A stretch of 64,000 bases of DNA. It comes from Domibacillus sp. PGB-M46 (GTDB lineage: Bacteria; Bacillota; Bacilli; Bacillales; Domibacillaceae). Below, in pieces: positions 1-9,031 of this stretch (position 1 is the stretch's first letter; each line of letters begins with the position of its first letter). The stretch lies in the NCBI RefSeq assembly GCF_022668875.1, contig NZ_JAKGCR010000024.1, positions 1 to 64,000 of the forward strand. The letters run 5' to 3'. The translations under genes and the position numbers were made by a program. The notes below the pieces were generated by a model. That model saw only the letters and a list, made by a program, of their open reading frames with translations, made no database searches and was not told the DNA's origin.

Positions 1-203
1 TGTCAGTTCTGCAATCTTAGTGTCTTTTTCATCTACAGACGTTGTCAATTCTGCAATCTTAGTGTCTTTTTCATCTACAGACGTTGTCAATTCTGCAATC
101 TTAGTATCTTTTTCATCTACAGACGTTGTCAGTTCTGCAATCTTAGTGTCTTTTTCATCTACAGACGTTGTCAATTCTGCAATCTTAGTGTCTTTTTCAT
201 CTA
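1..203 (-). repeat. 42-bp in-frame tandem repeat encoding a 14-residue coiled-coil unit
   Basis: About 4.8 near-identical 42-bp units start at positions 1, 43, 85, 127 and 169, and the array continues off the left edge. Read on the minus strand each unit encodes TSVDEKDTKIAELT, two heptads long, with V, I and L placed as a coiled-coil core. Units differ only by synonymous A/G changes (for example at positions 6 and 48), so the expansion is recent. Because 42 is a multiple of 3, gain or loss of units keeps the frame. Confidence 0.95.
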
Positions 204-586
204 ATTTTCCTTCTAATTCCTTTACTTTATTTTGTAATGCGGCCATGTAATCATCAATTGCAGGTTGCATATCAATAATTTTTAAATCCGTACCGTTCAA
301 AATAAAATCTAGTGTTACCTCTTTCTTTAGTGCTCTACCATTTTTAGCCTGCACACCAGTTTTAATTGTTAAAGTATAGACTTCATCTTGTATATAATTC
401 TCTAATTGTTCCATCACTTATAGAGGAGCTATCAATATCAATATTAAATTTAATATCCCATACTTTTTTTGCCTCCTCAATAACTCTAGTATCCTCCGCT
501 GCTAGTATGTTTTCCTGTTCTGTAATAATAAACAAAATAGGCAATACCATTACTAAAATTAGAAACCTTAATCTTTCCATCACCAA
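1..586 (-). pseudogene. Secreted Ig-like (SbsA/SwmB-type) protein with coiled-coil repeats, broken by an internal deletion; 3' end outside the window
   Basis: The 5' part (586-383) starts at TTG/GTG/ATG behind GGGAGG. It encodes a hydrophobic signal-like N terminus and the first strand of an Ig-like domain (KKVWDIKFNIDID), then stops. A second frame, open from ATG at 414 to the edge, carries the last strands of the same fold (YTLTIKTGVQAKNG) and then the 14-residue repeats. The complete domain in the protein at 16008-17165 has both halves joined by about 35-40 residues, so this copy appears to have lost the middle strands plus the frame near 383-414. The two frames overlap by 32 bp. It sits just downstream of the endolysin. 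An alternative is two separate small genes, but the split domain argues against that. Confidence 0.6.
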
Positions 587-751
587 ATCATCCTCCCAGT
601 TTTTAATAGATCAATTTTATCACTAATAAGAGGATTTTCGGGTAATTATAGGTAAATAAGAGTTGTTATAATTAAGTTTACCGTTATTTTAAACTAGTTC
701 TTATTGCACATTATCAAAACTCTGATCCCTGGCATTAGCTAGGGCTTTTTG

Positions 752-1606
752 TTATGCACTATATGATTTAATTTTAGGATTGTAGCCATGTTCTGCTTCA
801 ATAAGTGCCCGTGCTTCCTCTGCAGACTCAAGAGACGTAAATACGCCTGTATAAACCCGGTTTTCGTTTTCGCCTTTGAAAGCATTGAATCCAACCTTTT
901 TGGCTGCTTCTTCTGCCGCTTCTGGCGTTCCAAATGTGCCTATAAAGACGCGGAAAGTACCTGGTGTTCCGATAAGTGATTTCTGTTTAAGCAACTCATC
1001 GATCTTAGCCAGAGTATTCTTGCCGGCAATTCCATCGATCGCCAGGCCAGTGCGGCGTTGCAGAATCATAACCGCATTTGTTGTGCCTTTTCCATAAATG
1101 CCATCGACACCGTTTGTATCGAGGCCGAGCTTTGTGAGTTTTTCCTGCAGGGTAAGTGTTTCTTCTTTACTCATGACGTTGATTGGTGCTGCAGCTGCCA
1201 CCGTTCGTACTTTGTCTGTGCCGTAACCTTTGTAATTATATTGTAGGTGAGGAGCATCCCAGCCCCAGCGGTAACCTGCTTCAAAGCCCAGCTTCTCCGC
1301 ATACTGAATGGCCGCATAGAATGGAAATTTGCTATAAGCCGATTTAGACCACTGTGCTTTGCCATCCGCGATTGGTACAAAATCAAGGGCTTGTCCGACT
1401 AAATGATAAGACTTCATGGTTTTAGATGCACCTTTAGCCATGTTTTCCCGCTGCTGCGCAACGGTCCGAATCGTTTCATAAATCAGAACATCGATTGTAT
1501 TATCGACACAGTACTGGTACCATTTCATGGCCTGCGCTCTTGTATTTGGTGCTAAATTATCTAAATTCCCAAGGTTTCTTTGGTGATACGCAGGTACCCA
1601 GCTCAT
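752..1606 (-). CDS. Phage endolysin: M15 peptidase + peptidoglycan-binding + SPOR domains
   Basis: A 284-residue cell-wall hydrolase expected to cut the stem peptide of peptidoglycan at the end of phage growth. Residues 1-150 are an M15 (VanY/CwlK-like L-Ala-D-Glu peptidase) domain with the zinc motifs SYHLVGQALDFVP and WDAPHLQY. Residues about 155-210 form a PG_binding_1 domain (GVDGIYGKGTTNAVMILQ). Residues about 218-284 form a SPOR-like domain (FRVFIGTFGTPEAAEEAAKK), also known to bind glycan. The ATG at 1606 has AGGAGG at good spacing. There is no signal peptide, so release depends on the holin just upstream. The frame is intact, unlike the structural genes of this prophage. Confidence 0.92.
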   Translation of the reverse strand: MSWVPAYHQRNLGNLDNLAPNTRAQAMKWYQYCVDNTIDVLIYETIRTVAQQRENMAKGASKTMKSYHLVGQALDFVPIADGKAQWSKSAYSKFPFYAAIQYAEKLGFEAGYRWGWDAPHLQYNYKGYGTDKVRTVAAAAPINVMSKEETLTLQEKLTKLGLDTNGVDGIYGKGTTNAVMILQRRTGLAIDGIAGKNTLAKIDELLKQKSLIGTPGTFRVFIGTFGTPEAAEEAAKKVGFNAFKGENENRVYTGVFTSLESAEEARALIEAEHGYNPKIKSYSA

Positions 1607-1629
1607 CTATTCATCCTCCTATTCGAATA

Positions 1630-1656
1630 AAAAAGAACGGCCAGATGACCGTTTTA
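1630..1656 (-). terminator. Hairpin with T-run between holin and endolysin
   Basis: On the minus strand ACGG-loop-CCGT is followed by TCTTTTTT. It lies in the 59-bp gap between holin and endolysin and could attenuate endolysin transcription. Confidence 0.5.
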
Positions 1657-1665
1657 AAGTGTGAT

Positions 1666-2112
1666 TTAACCTGCTTGATTGTCTTTTGGATTAATGCATT
1701 TTTCGCCTGGCTTATCATTAAACAGTGCAAGCTTTTCCAAAATGGCTGCCGGAATTGGTACACCAAGTTTCCCTGCATTCTCAACAATCAATAAAATCTC
1801 ATTGCAGATGTAGAAAAGGACTGTGCCTTTCGCCAGTGCGCCATCTAAACCAAGAACCTGGTCCGCAATACTGGCTGCAATGATCACGATGAACACGCCC
1901 ACTTTTCTTGCATACCCATACAGCGCTGTACGGTTGCGCAAACGCCCTTCCTTCCAGGCGCACATGATGCCTGTCGCAATGTCGCATACCTGCATCAGCA
2001 GCAGTAAATCAATAAATTGAGCGCCGCCAAACAAATACAATTTCACTATCTCTAAACCTTCACCACGGATTAACACATGAAATCCCTCCATTTTTTTGTC
2101 ACCTTCTTCCAT
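1666..2112 (-). CDS. Phage holin, Phage_holin_4_1 (toxin secretion/phage lysis) family
   Basis: A 148-residue membrane protein that would permeabilise the membrane so the endolysin can reach the wall. Hydrophobic segments lie near residues 22-50 (LYLFGGAQFIDLLLLMQVCD) and 70-110 (VGVFIVIIAASIADQVLG, VLFYICNEILLIVENAG). The pattern D-x-x-TGI, the polar RLRNRTALYGYARK stretch and ENAGKLGVPIP match the family. The ATG at 2112 follows AGGGGG with 8 nt spacing; a second ATG eight codons in is possible. It forms a lysis cassette with the endolysin downstream. Confidence 0.88.
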   Translation of the reverse strand: MEEGDKKMEGFHVLIRGEGLEIVKLYLFGGAQFIDLLLLMQVCDIATGIMCAWKEGRLRNRTALYGYARKVGVFIVIIAASIADQVLGLDGALAKGTVLFYICNEILLIVENAGKLGVPIPAAILEKLALFNDKPGEKCINPKDNQAG

Positions 2113-2143
2113 TGAGATGACCCCCTGCAGAATTTTTTCTCTA

Positions 2144-2170
2144 TAAAAAAACGCCGCCCTTAGGCAGCAT
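2144..2170 (-). terminator. Rho-independent terminator upstream of the holin
   Basis: On the minus strand GCTGCC-TAAG-GGCGGC is followed by GTTTTTTT. Closely similar hairpins occur at 3312, 15892 and 17757, a small family of prophage terminators. Confidence 0.75.
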
Positions 2171-2181
2171 GAATTTTCAAC

Positions 2182-2211
2182 GCAAAAAGAGCACCCTTTA
2201 TGGATGCTCTT
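2182..2211 (-). terminator. Rho-independent terminator after the gene at 2287
   Basis: AGAGCATCC-loop-GGGTGCTCT followed by TTTTTG on the minus strand, 76 bp after the stop of the small gene at 2287-2583. Confidence 0.75.
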
Positions 2212-2286
2212 AAATAAATAATTTGGTTTTATTTTCTATAAGCCTTATCGAAATGTTTGCAAAAGTAAAAAAGATTTAATAAGATT

Positions 2287-2583
2287 TTAAATCATTTGTT
2301 TTGAACAACCTCTTTCAACTTTCAAAATCAAATCAAGTAAATCTTGTCTCAACCAATGGCACGTAGTACTTTGTTTAAACAAGGCAATACATTTACTTAA
2401 ATTTTCTGCAGCCTCTTTACTAATAACTAGTTTATCGGCAGCAGAAGATTTTCCAATGCCTTTTATTAGACTATTTAACTCTTTATAATTGTCACTTTCT
2501 ATTACTGAAGTCGTTACCTCAAGAACTATTTCCAGCGCCTTTTGCATGAGTATTGGGTGTGTAATAATAATGTTGGTAGACAA
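2287..2583 (-). CDS. Hypothetical small prophage protein
   Basis: A 98-residue soluble, mostly helical protein; I do not recognise its family. It starts with TTG behind a strong AGGGAGG site at 7 nt spacing and is followed by a terminator, so it looks like a self-contained cargo (moron) unit between the lysis cassette and the two-repeat protein. The middle is Lys/Ser-rich with LIKGIGKSSAADKLVISKEA. It has two Cys residues (CIALF, CHWLRQ) and a third near the C terminus (GCSKQMI). No signal peptide or membrane segment is visible. Confidence 0.6.
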   Translation of the reverse strand: MSTNIIITHPILMQKALEIVLEVTTSVIESDNYKELNSLIKGIGKSSAADKLVISKEAAENLSKCIALFKQSTTCHWLRQDLLDLILKVERGCSKQMI

Positions 2584-2691
2584 TAGAATCCCTCCCTTTC
2601 ATATATTACAACTTATTCTCTGTCACTATTTTTTAGAACTTAACCCATCATGGAAGTTTAGTTGAAACCAAATACCTTTACCTCTTTTAAA

Positions 2692-2717
2692 TAAAAAGAG
2701 CACCCCGAAGGGTGCTA
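2692..2717 (-). terminator. Rho-independent terminator
   Basis: AGCACCC-TTCG-GGGTGCT followed by CTTTTT on the minus strand. There is no convincing intact minus-strand gene just upstream, so it probably served a gene now deleted. Confidence 0.75.
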
Positions 2718-2786
2718 TCATGTAGTTTATTTGGTTCTGCTTACAATTAAGAAGAATTACGACTTCTTATTCTTTATCTATAATCA

Positions 2787-2858
2787 TTAAAACTCCATAT
2801 CCATTGCATCCCCAAGCATGTTTTCAAACTTAATAAAGCGGGTACTATCCTTATGCAT
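2787..2858 (-). other. Possible 23-codon remnant reading frame
   Basis: A short minus-strand frame, MHKDSTRFIKFENMLGDAMD plus three residues, lies just upstream of the terminator at 2692. It has an in-frame stop a few codons 5' and no clear ribosome binding site, so it may be the 3' end of a lost gene. The family is unknown. Confidence 0.2.
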
Positions 2859-2904
2859 CGATTTTAAAAATTTCTATCAACTAATTTAAGGATGGAACTT
2901 TAAA

Positions 2905-3210
2905 ATGAAAATTAAAAAAGCACCTGCTGACATGACGGAAAATTTGAAGTCTGTACTTATTCGTTACAAAGCAAAACCTTATCTTCCTTTTTGGGGAGAA
3001 CTCTTTGTTATTACTCAGGAATTAAAAACTTACGCAAAGCAAGTTGATACGAATGTCCACTTTTACAGTTCATTTGGTTCCTCCCCAATATTATATCTCT
3101 CCGATAAAGATTCCTTCCTTGTTCAGGCAAAAGGGCTAAGTATAAAGTTAAGCCAACATGCTTTTATAGATTCATTGATAGCGGGTAGGTTTTGGCCAAA
3201 CGATATTTAG
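2905..3210 (+). CDS. Hypothetical protein, opposite strand to the phage genes
   Basis: A 101-residue soluble protein of unrecognised family on the plus strand. The ATG at 2905 follows AAGGATGG at acceptable spacing. The composition is ordinary protein-like (Lys-rich N terminus, aromatic core FWGELFVITQEL, C terminus AGRFWPNDI), with no signal peptide or membrane segment. It is placed between minus-strand phage genes and ended by the bidirectional terminator at 3312, as expected for a lysogenic-conversion gene. Expression in the prophage state is an inference from orientation only. Confidence 0.5.
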   Translation: MKIKKAPADMTENLKSVLIRYKAKPYLPFWGELFVITQELKTYAKQVDTNVHFYSSFGSSPILYLSDKDSFLVQAKGLSIKLSQHAFIDSLIAGRFWPNDI

Positions 3211-3311
3211 TATTTTGAATACGGATGGTAGCTTAATTGATGTGTTTCATCCTCATAAATACCTAATCCTCCATTCCGCTGTACTGCCCCTAGCCCTTCT
3301 ATATTTATCTA

Positions 3312-3346
3312 TAAAAAATGTCGCCTGAGGCGACATGGTTTTTTTC
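3312..3346. terminator. Bidirectional terminator between the 2905 gene and the two-repeat gene
   Basis: ATGTCGCC-TGA-GGCGACAT with T-runs on both sides (AAAAAA before, TTTTTT after). It is nearly duplicated at 17757-17788 together with the neighbouring gene. Confidence 0.85.
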
Positions 3347-3712
3347 TTATGCAGTTGTCTGCTCAATCGGTTTGATCAATCGAATCAAGTTTTTATTAAA
3401 AACACTGTTTCCTATCACAAACATTAGGGAAGCGGGGTTATTGACCTGCGCAGTAATTTCTTCCGCACTGTAATTTCCCACGTATTCATTCATTTTCTTA
3501 CCGTTATTCAGGTGAATTTCCACATTTACCTCTGTCAAAATCCCTTCTGCTGGCGTAATGCAGCTGACAATATTTTTGCTTAACACGGTGCTGCCAACCG
3601 TAAAAACACTCACTTATCTATCGTTCATGCTGGCCGCCATTTGTGCAGCTGAATAGTTGTCCATCGTGACCGGGATGCTTGTGTTGTCATTTAAAAAGAT
3701 TGTTAGTTCCAT
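3347..3712 (-). pseudogene. Two-repeat phage protein, copy 1, interrupted by an in-frame TAA
   Basis: The full frame runs from ATG at 3712 (RBS AGAGGAG, immediately after the scaffold gene) to 3347, 121 codons with one in-frame TAA at 3616-3614. The second copy at 17790-18073 has CAA (Gln) at that site, so the stop is a single substitution. The protein is an internal duplication: residues about 2-53 (ELTIFLNDNTSIPVTMDNYS...KNIVSCITP) align with residues about 60-115 (EVNVEIHLNNGKKMNEYVGN...KNLIRLIKP), sharing the NYSA, VGxxVxxKN and I-P elements. The function is unknown. Translation could restart at GTG 3613, giving an 88-residue second half. Confidence 0.75.
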
Positions 3713-3728
3713 ATGTGGCCTGCTCCTC

Positions 3729-4336
3729 TTATTTTAATTTGTTTAAGCTGTTTCCTTCACTTCTGTATGTTCCAGTACCGGCTGCATAAGCGGCATCATT
3801 ATTCGGTGGCTTTTGGTTCGTACGCTGAGTCCCTCCTGGTGAATGGTTATTTGTTTGCTGCTGTTGCTGACCTTGACCCGGCTGTTCACCTTCAAACAAA
3901 TATGCATCTGTCTCTTTGAGCTTGTCCAGCTGATCTTTCAGACCAATTAAAGTTTCACCATCCAACGTAATTGCTTCAGTGTTTAACAAGGCCCGGACTG
4001 CTTTGGCATTCTTAGATTTCGCTTCCATAAGCGCACGGTCTAATGTAAAATCAAATATTTTTTGCTTCATATCGGCATGAACTTTTCCTGTAGCTTTCTG
4101 TTTTCAGCCTGCAAATCATTAATTTGCTTTTGAAGCTCCTCACTGTCACCAGCTACCTTTTTTAGATTCTCTAATTGAGTATCGCGTGCCTTAAGATGCT
4201 TCTGTAGTTCTTCTATATCCGTATCCGCTTGCTTGGCTTGGTTTTTAAAGGCGGCTACGCTCGAACCATGTTCCTTCATGATTTGATCGATTGTTCCATC
4301 CTCAAGCCCTAATCCTTTTAGAAAATCACGTTTCAT
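3729..4336 (-). pseudogene. Phage scaffolding protein (minor structural GP20 type), 1-nt frameshift
   Basis: Internal scaffold that guides capsid assembly. The first frame (4336-4067) begins MKRDFLKGLGLEDGTIDQIM, followed by a long coiled coil (IEELQKHLKARDTQLENLKK). The second frame (4070-3729) carries the conserved DFTLDRALMEAKSKNAKAVRALL block and a Gln/Asn-rich tail. The join reads EK(VHAD)MKQKIFDFTLD if one A is restored in the AAAA run near 4085, so a single 1-nt deletion broke the gene. The start follows AAGGAGAGG. It is the last head gene before a large deletion: no major capsid or tail genes follow. Confidence 0.85.
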
Positions 4337-4454
4337 CTATTTCCTCTCCTTACATTTGATGTCGGAGTCTGTCTCCGTTAGGATAGCACTCATAACGTCG
4401 GTGCAAACGGTCTACTGGTTCTTTATTACGTCTTCAAGCAGGAAAAAGACAAAT

Positions 4455-5543
4455 TCATTCCCTTATCGCCCTTAAATAATCACCTTTTAACTTCTGCCAG
4501 CCTTTACTATTACTCCGCTTCATACGACGGAAAGCTCCAACTGTTGTAGGCGCCCCGTTTCCAAGAACGGCCTTCATTCGCTTATAGTACTTAACCTCTT
4601 CCCTGGCCTTTCGACGGATCTCCTGCTCTTTTGCATATGCCTTACGTTGAACGGGCGTCCTGGTATCCTTTTCTGGATGAAAAGCAGTGGTTAAAGCTTT
4701 TGCTTCTGCCAACTCTGCCTCAGTCAGGAAATCTAGTACGACAGGCCGAATTGTTCCGTGGCAGTTTGGATGATACGGCGGCAAAGGAATCTCATCTTTT
4801 GTTTTAAATCCTGGCACGGTACCACTAATCACAACAATCATGTTGCGGTATTTCGCACACACAGGGCATGTAACAGCATTTTCGAAGATACGTACTGTTG
4901 TAACTCCTACTTCTTTATAGCGGTTCTCTGCTCCGGTCACTTGTGCCTGGCGTGTCTTGGTGCGGGCAACAAGCCTGGCATAGACATCAAGTGGAAGCCT
5001 TTTTCCATCACGAGTGATGAAGGAAGTAAGACTCCCTTGCGCGAATGCTTTTGCAACCCGCTTGGCTGTTACCCGGTTATGATCACCTTGAACAAGACCG
5101 GCTGCAATTTCCTACCTAACCACATCGATCGTGTCATTTATCGTTGTAACGGCATATTCATGAGCGGTCCGGAAGGCTGCTTTCAAATCAGCTAATGTAT
5201 CACTAACCAGGCTGTTCAGCGCATTTAAGTGAATGCGGTTTGCAATAATTGGTTTTAATTTAGCTGCAGATGCAATAGTCGTTGTAACCGGGCTTATAGG
5301 TGAAGATGGTAAAAGCTCCTGTAAAGCCGCATGCGCTTCACTCATTCCCGCCGTGTAAGCGGATATTAGTTCTTCCGGCAAGGTTTGCTCAGTAGCTGCC
5401 TGTAATTCGTCCAAAGCAGCAATAATAGAGGCAATAAGCGCCATCTTTTGCTTATCATTTAAGAGGTCTTCTGTGCTTTCAACCTGCTGAACCACAACAA
5501 AAAGAACCTCTGAAAAAGCTTTTAATAGCTGTTCAAGGTTCAT
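4455..5543 (-). pseudogene. Phage head morphogenesis / minor capsid protein (SPP1 gp7, Mu F-like), in-frame TAG
   Basis: Minor head protein associated with the portal during capsid assembly and DNA delivery. The frame from ATG 5543 to 4455 is open apart from one TAG at 5114-5112, in DTIDVVR*EIAAGLVQGDHN; both sides share the same frame, so one substitution caused it. The C-terminal half has the family signature VTCPVCAKYRNM...PPYHPNCHGTIRPV with paired Cys and His residues. The start overlaps the portal stop by ATGA, typical of a translationally coupled head operon. A truncated product might restart at GTG 4940, but the helical N-terminal half would be missing. Confidence 0.85.
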
Positions 5544-7158
5544 TCTTCCTCACTCACAATATTGCCGGCCTTATTCCGGTTGTCATTCAAATTCAGAAGC
5601 GTTTGCCGCCCCCTCAGTAAAGGTGTGCTGTCATCCGACTGTTTTTCCTCTTCAATACGTGCCAGTTCTTCTTCAATCCATTCCTCAGGAGCATCCGGAT
5701 TCATACGGCGGGCAGTTGTTTCAAGCGACTGGCTGCCCCCAGTATGGACAGCTGTATTTTGTATCAGTAACTCTTCGCGACTGATCGGGATCATGTCGCG
5801 TGTTTCAATGATTGGTTCTTCAATAAGCACACTGCTGTCCTCATTATTTGCAATCCAAAGGCAGTTTTCGATGAGCTCTTTTAAAAAAGCAATGTATTCT
5901 CCCTGAATCTGTTCTGACTTGATAATAGATACAATCAAATCATAAAACTTTGCCTTGCCTGATTGAGCACCTGTAACACTACTTTCCATATAAAAATCGA
6001 CTGCTTTTTCAGATGTCTTCGTTTCAATAAACATTAACTTCATCAAATCCTTGATCCACTGCATATTCCCGATCTTAGAGACATCCAGCTGCACCAATTC
6101 CATTGCTTTGCCATTTTCGTCATACGTAATAATATTCATATCACGATGATCGATCGGTGCGCCTTCACCGTAGCGCTTCTCTGCCTCCTCCTGCAATGCA
6201 CGGAAGGTTTCCATGCTGACAACCATTTTCGGCTCACCATTCTTGGTGAAAATGATGAACCCTTTTGTCAATGTCCAATTGATTTCATCCTGCTTGCTAA
6301 ATTGCCCTTTTAACGCACTGCGGCCGTATGGCTCTTGGTATGTTGGTTCATTCGCCCAATACACGATGAATGGAGTTGAGCGTCCTTCATATGTCTTATT
6401 TAACTCCGACATATTAAGCAGACGTTTTGCTTCTTCTACACTAAGTAATTCAAGCCGTGTCCCTTCAAGCTTGTACATCATGTTAGATGTTTCTAAGCGG
6501 GCGTTCCGTTTTAATCCAACCCGCTCTACCTCCACACGCTCGCGGTACACATGTAGGTACTGGTCATCACCAATTTCTTTATGAAAAGCTAAATCAACGC
6601 CCATCTCATCCTCATGCGGATAATAAACGTCTCGCATTTTAAATTCGAGCCGTAATCCACGATCATCTAAAAACGGCACGCCGACGAGACCACCATCGGT
6701 TTGATGCTGGACAACATTTGGCCAGTGCTTAAAGCTAAGCCGGCTATTCTTGTGATCTGATCGATCATTTCCTGCTGCAAGTCTATGATTTTATCGTTTA
6801 TTGTATTGCCATCTGGATCTTCAATAATGTCATCAGCAGTGCCAGTTGTTTCATTTTGTCCTTCAGTGGATGTAACGGATGTTTTTATATTTCCGATCGA
6901 ACGGCTGACAAAGATAGCCGGCACTTCTGCAATAACTTTTGCAACATTGGCAATGATATAAGGCGCCTTTACATTGCCTTCTGCTATTCCTTTTTCATTA
7001 TAGCGATTGGAATCATATGCTTCTTTATCATTCAACAGCTGCTTTTCCCGAGGAAACAATTCTATATAATCACCGTCATACAGCTTTCGATACCCAAACA
7101 CATCGCCATGATAGCGACGAATTAAGCTGTTATCCCATGCTTCCCGATTGATGGGCAT
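5540..7158 (-). pseudogene. Phage portal protein (SPP1 gp6-like), 1-nt frameshift
   Basis: The portal ring through which DNA is packaged. The N-terminal frame (7158-6667) begins MPINREAWDNSLIRRYHGDV. The larger C-terminal frame (6679-5540) continues the fold (GRSALKGQFSKQDEINWTLTKG, ESSVTGAQSGKAKFYDLIVS). The overlap can be read through as DQITKNSRLSFKHWPNVVQH leading into VPFLDDRGLRLEF if one A is added near 6756 (ACAAGAATAGC to ACAAAGAATAGC). One deletion in an A-run therefore split a gene of about 540 codons. It follows an inserted SRPBCC gene rather than terminase directly. Confidence 0.88.
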
Positions 7159-7186
7159 ACCACCACCTCCCCTTTTGCAAAAATAA

Positions 7187-7215
7187 AAAACCGTTAGCTA
7201 CAAACGGTTTTCTTA
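7187..7215. terminator. Terminator after the SRPBCC cargo gene
   Basis: AACCGT-TAGCTAC-AACGGTT with T-runs on both strands, 31 bp after the SRPBCC stop. It insulates the cargo gene from the portal operon. Confidence 0.7.
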
Positions 7216-7245
7216 ATGTCTCTATTAAACTTAAAAAACAATCTC

Positions 7246-7701
7246 TTACTTTTTTTCTAGCAATTCTTTTAAATTATCGAACTCTTCGTCTAACATCATC
7301 TTTGATACCCAGCCAAATAATTTAACCATAATTTTATAGTAATAATTCTTTGGAATAAGTGAAGCTTCTAATATGACCAGTGTTCCTTCATTTGTTTCTG
7401 TTAGGACATACTTCGAATAGCTTTCTCCTTCTTTTGTGTATCCTTTGACAGTCGTGCTGTAAGGTGCATTATAGGTAAGCAGTTCCGCATCAAAAGCAAG
7501 CTGTTTTTTCCCAACTTTAGATACGCTTTTATATTTTGTGCCAGGTATGCATGCATTCTTATCTTCTTCAGAATTATAAATATTTTCCACAAACAGTGAA
7601 TTCCACTGTTTAATTTTTTCATCATCCGATAAATAAGAAAAAACTCTTTCAATAGGGGCATCAATTACTTTTTCAACTTTATATAGGATCATTTCCTGCA
7701 A
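7246..7701 (-). CDS. SRPBCC (START-like) lipid/ligand-binding protein, prophage cargo
   Basis: A 151-residue single-domain protein of the polyketide cyclase / Bet v1-like SRPBCC superfamily. It starts KVEKVIDAPIERVFSYLSDDEKIKQWN, the usual first strand and helix pair, and ends with the long C-terminal helix (WVSKMMLDEEFDNLKELLEKK). It probably binds a hydrophobic ligand; no specific substrate can be named. The first start is TTG 7701 behind a GAGG site; ATG 7692 is the alternative. It lies between terminase large subunit and portal, an unusual place, with its own terminator, and its frame is intact while both neighbours are broken. That is typical of cargo retained by selection or acquired later. 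Confidence 0.75.
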   Translation of the reverse strand: MQEMILYKVEKVIDAPIERVFSYLSDDEKIKQWNSLFVENIYNSEEDKNACIPGTKYKSVSKVGKKQLAFDAELLTYNAPYSTTVKGYTKEGESYSKYVLTETNEGTLVILEASLIPKNYYYKIMVKLFGWVSKMMLDEEFDNLKELLEKK

Positions 7702-7774
7702 TGGAATTTAGCCTCATTTCATCTATAATTTTTTACAATTATAGAATATAGGGACAAAATAGTATAGTTGAAAC

Positions 7775-9031
7775 TTACCATCCTTTTGCGCTGCTGATGC
7801 CAGCACGGTAACTCTTCAGGTCGTATTCTAACGCATATCGCGCTGCATCAATTGCATGATTGTCTTTATCTGGATAGGTGCTTTTCACTTCACCGTTCCG
7901 ATTCATTTCGTAAGCATAATTAACAAATTCATTTGCTGCCCGCGGACAGCGGTTCGGATCAATAATGACCTCCTCAAGATCCTGCAGAAATTTAATCCCA
8001 TATTCTATGGAATCAGAGCCTTTTTTAGCCTTTAAAACATTCATGCCTAATGACCGCAATTCATCGATGCTTTTCGGTTCTGCCGAATCAGCGGTCGTAT
8101 TTATGCGTTTATGCACTTTAATTCGGTCATACAGCTTGCGATTTGATACGCCCACTCCGCTAAATTCATCAAAGAAGTAGCATCGCCGCCGCGTTTTGTC
8201 ATAATGAATTCGTTCGAAAACAACCGGATCCACCGCATATCCAAAGTCAATCCCTTGGCGGATGCGGTCAAAGTAACGGATCTCTTCATCAGTTATTTTA
8301 CGGAGTGTAATATTATTGAAAATTTCAAGACCCGTACCGACTTCCTCACCTAGATATTCATGGCGGTATGCCATTTCATTTGTTTTCTTTAGGTGTTCTT
8401 CCTCTGCTAAAAATACATCACCTAGCGACTCTTTCGGGACAGTTAGATACATTGAGTGATGAACCTTCCTGCCTAGCTTCTCTATTTTGGTCTCTTGATT
8501 TACCCAGGAGCGTCCGCTTTTGGGTGGATTAAATGAATAAAAGGCAATACGCATATGATTTTCTCCACGGAATAGTGATTGGAGTATGTTCCGAATGTCC
8601 GCCATTCCAGCAAACTGGTCTACTTCCTCGAACCAGGCATATTTGATATAGCCTCGGCCAAGATTAACTGATTTCATTTTTCTCGGGTTATCTGCTGCCT
8701 TGAAAACAATCTTCTGACCAGTAGGTAAATAAATGGCCTGCATCGGAGAAACCTGGAAATCAAACTTGTCTTCCACACCTAATTTTATTGCTGACCACAA
8801 TAGCTGCCCATGCACGGTTTCTCGTAATTCGTTTTGGTATTGTCGGAACACAACTGCATTTGCATCCGGATCCTTTAAAATGCCTAAAATGATTTCAAGG
8901 CTGATTAAAGATGACTTTGTGCTTCCGCGTCCACCTTTAAGCCACTACTTAGTGAAAGCATTATCTCTTATGTGATGATGAATATTGTAAAAAGAAGGTG
9001 CCAGTATTTTTTTAAGCTGGATGTTTGTCAT
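7775..9031 (-). pseudogene. Terminase large subunit (PBSX XtmB-like), in-frame TAG
   Basis: Packaging ATPase/nuclease. From ATG 9031 (ATGA overlap with terS) the frame is open to 7775 except for TAG at 8947-8945, codon 29, in DNAFTK*WLKGGRGSTKSS, immediately before the Walker A motif (GGRGSTKSS). The rest shows the family blocks: acidic WFEEVDQF, coupling region FNPPKSG, and nuclease aspartates in GIDFGYAVD, IIDPNRCPRA and KDNHAIDAARYALE. The stop lies upstream of Walker A, so a restart at the internal ATG 8851 would lack ATP binding. A Tyr codon (TAT/TAC) is the simplest ancestor. Confidence 0.88.

Noticed and set aside
1-203. Regular repeats that could suggest a CRISPR array
   Set aside because: Units are contiguous with no spacers, and they encode an in-frame 14-residue protein repeat.
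4455-9031. TAG recoding (stop-codon reassignment) in phage genes
   Set aside because: TAG occurs once in terL and once in the head gene, but other genes are broken by frameshifts or TAA, so decay explains the pattern better.
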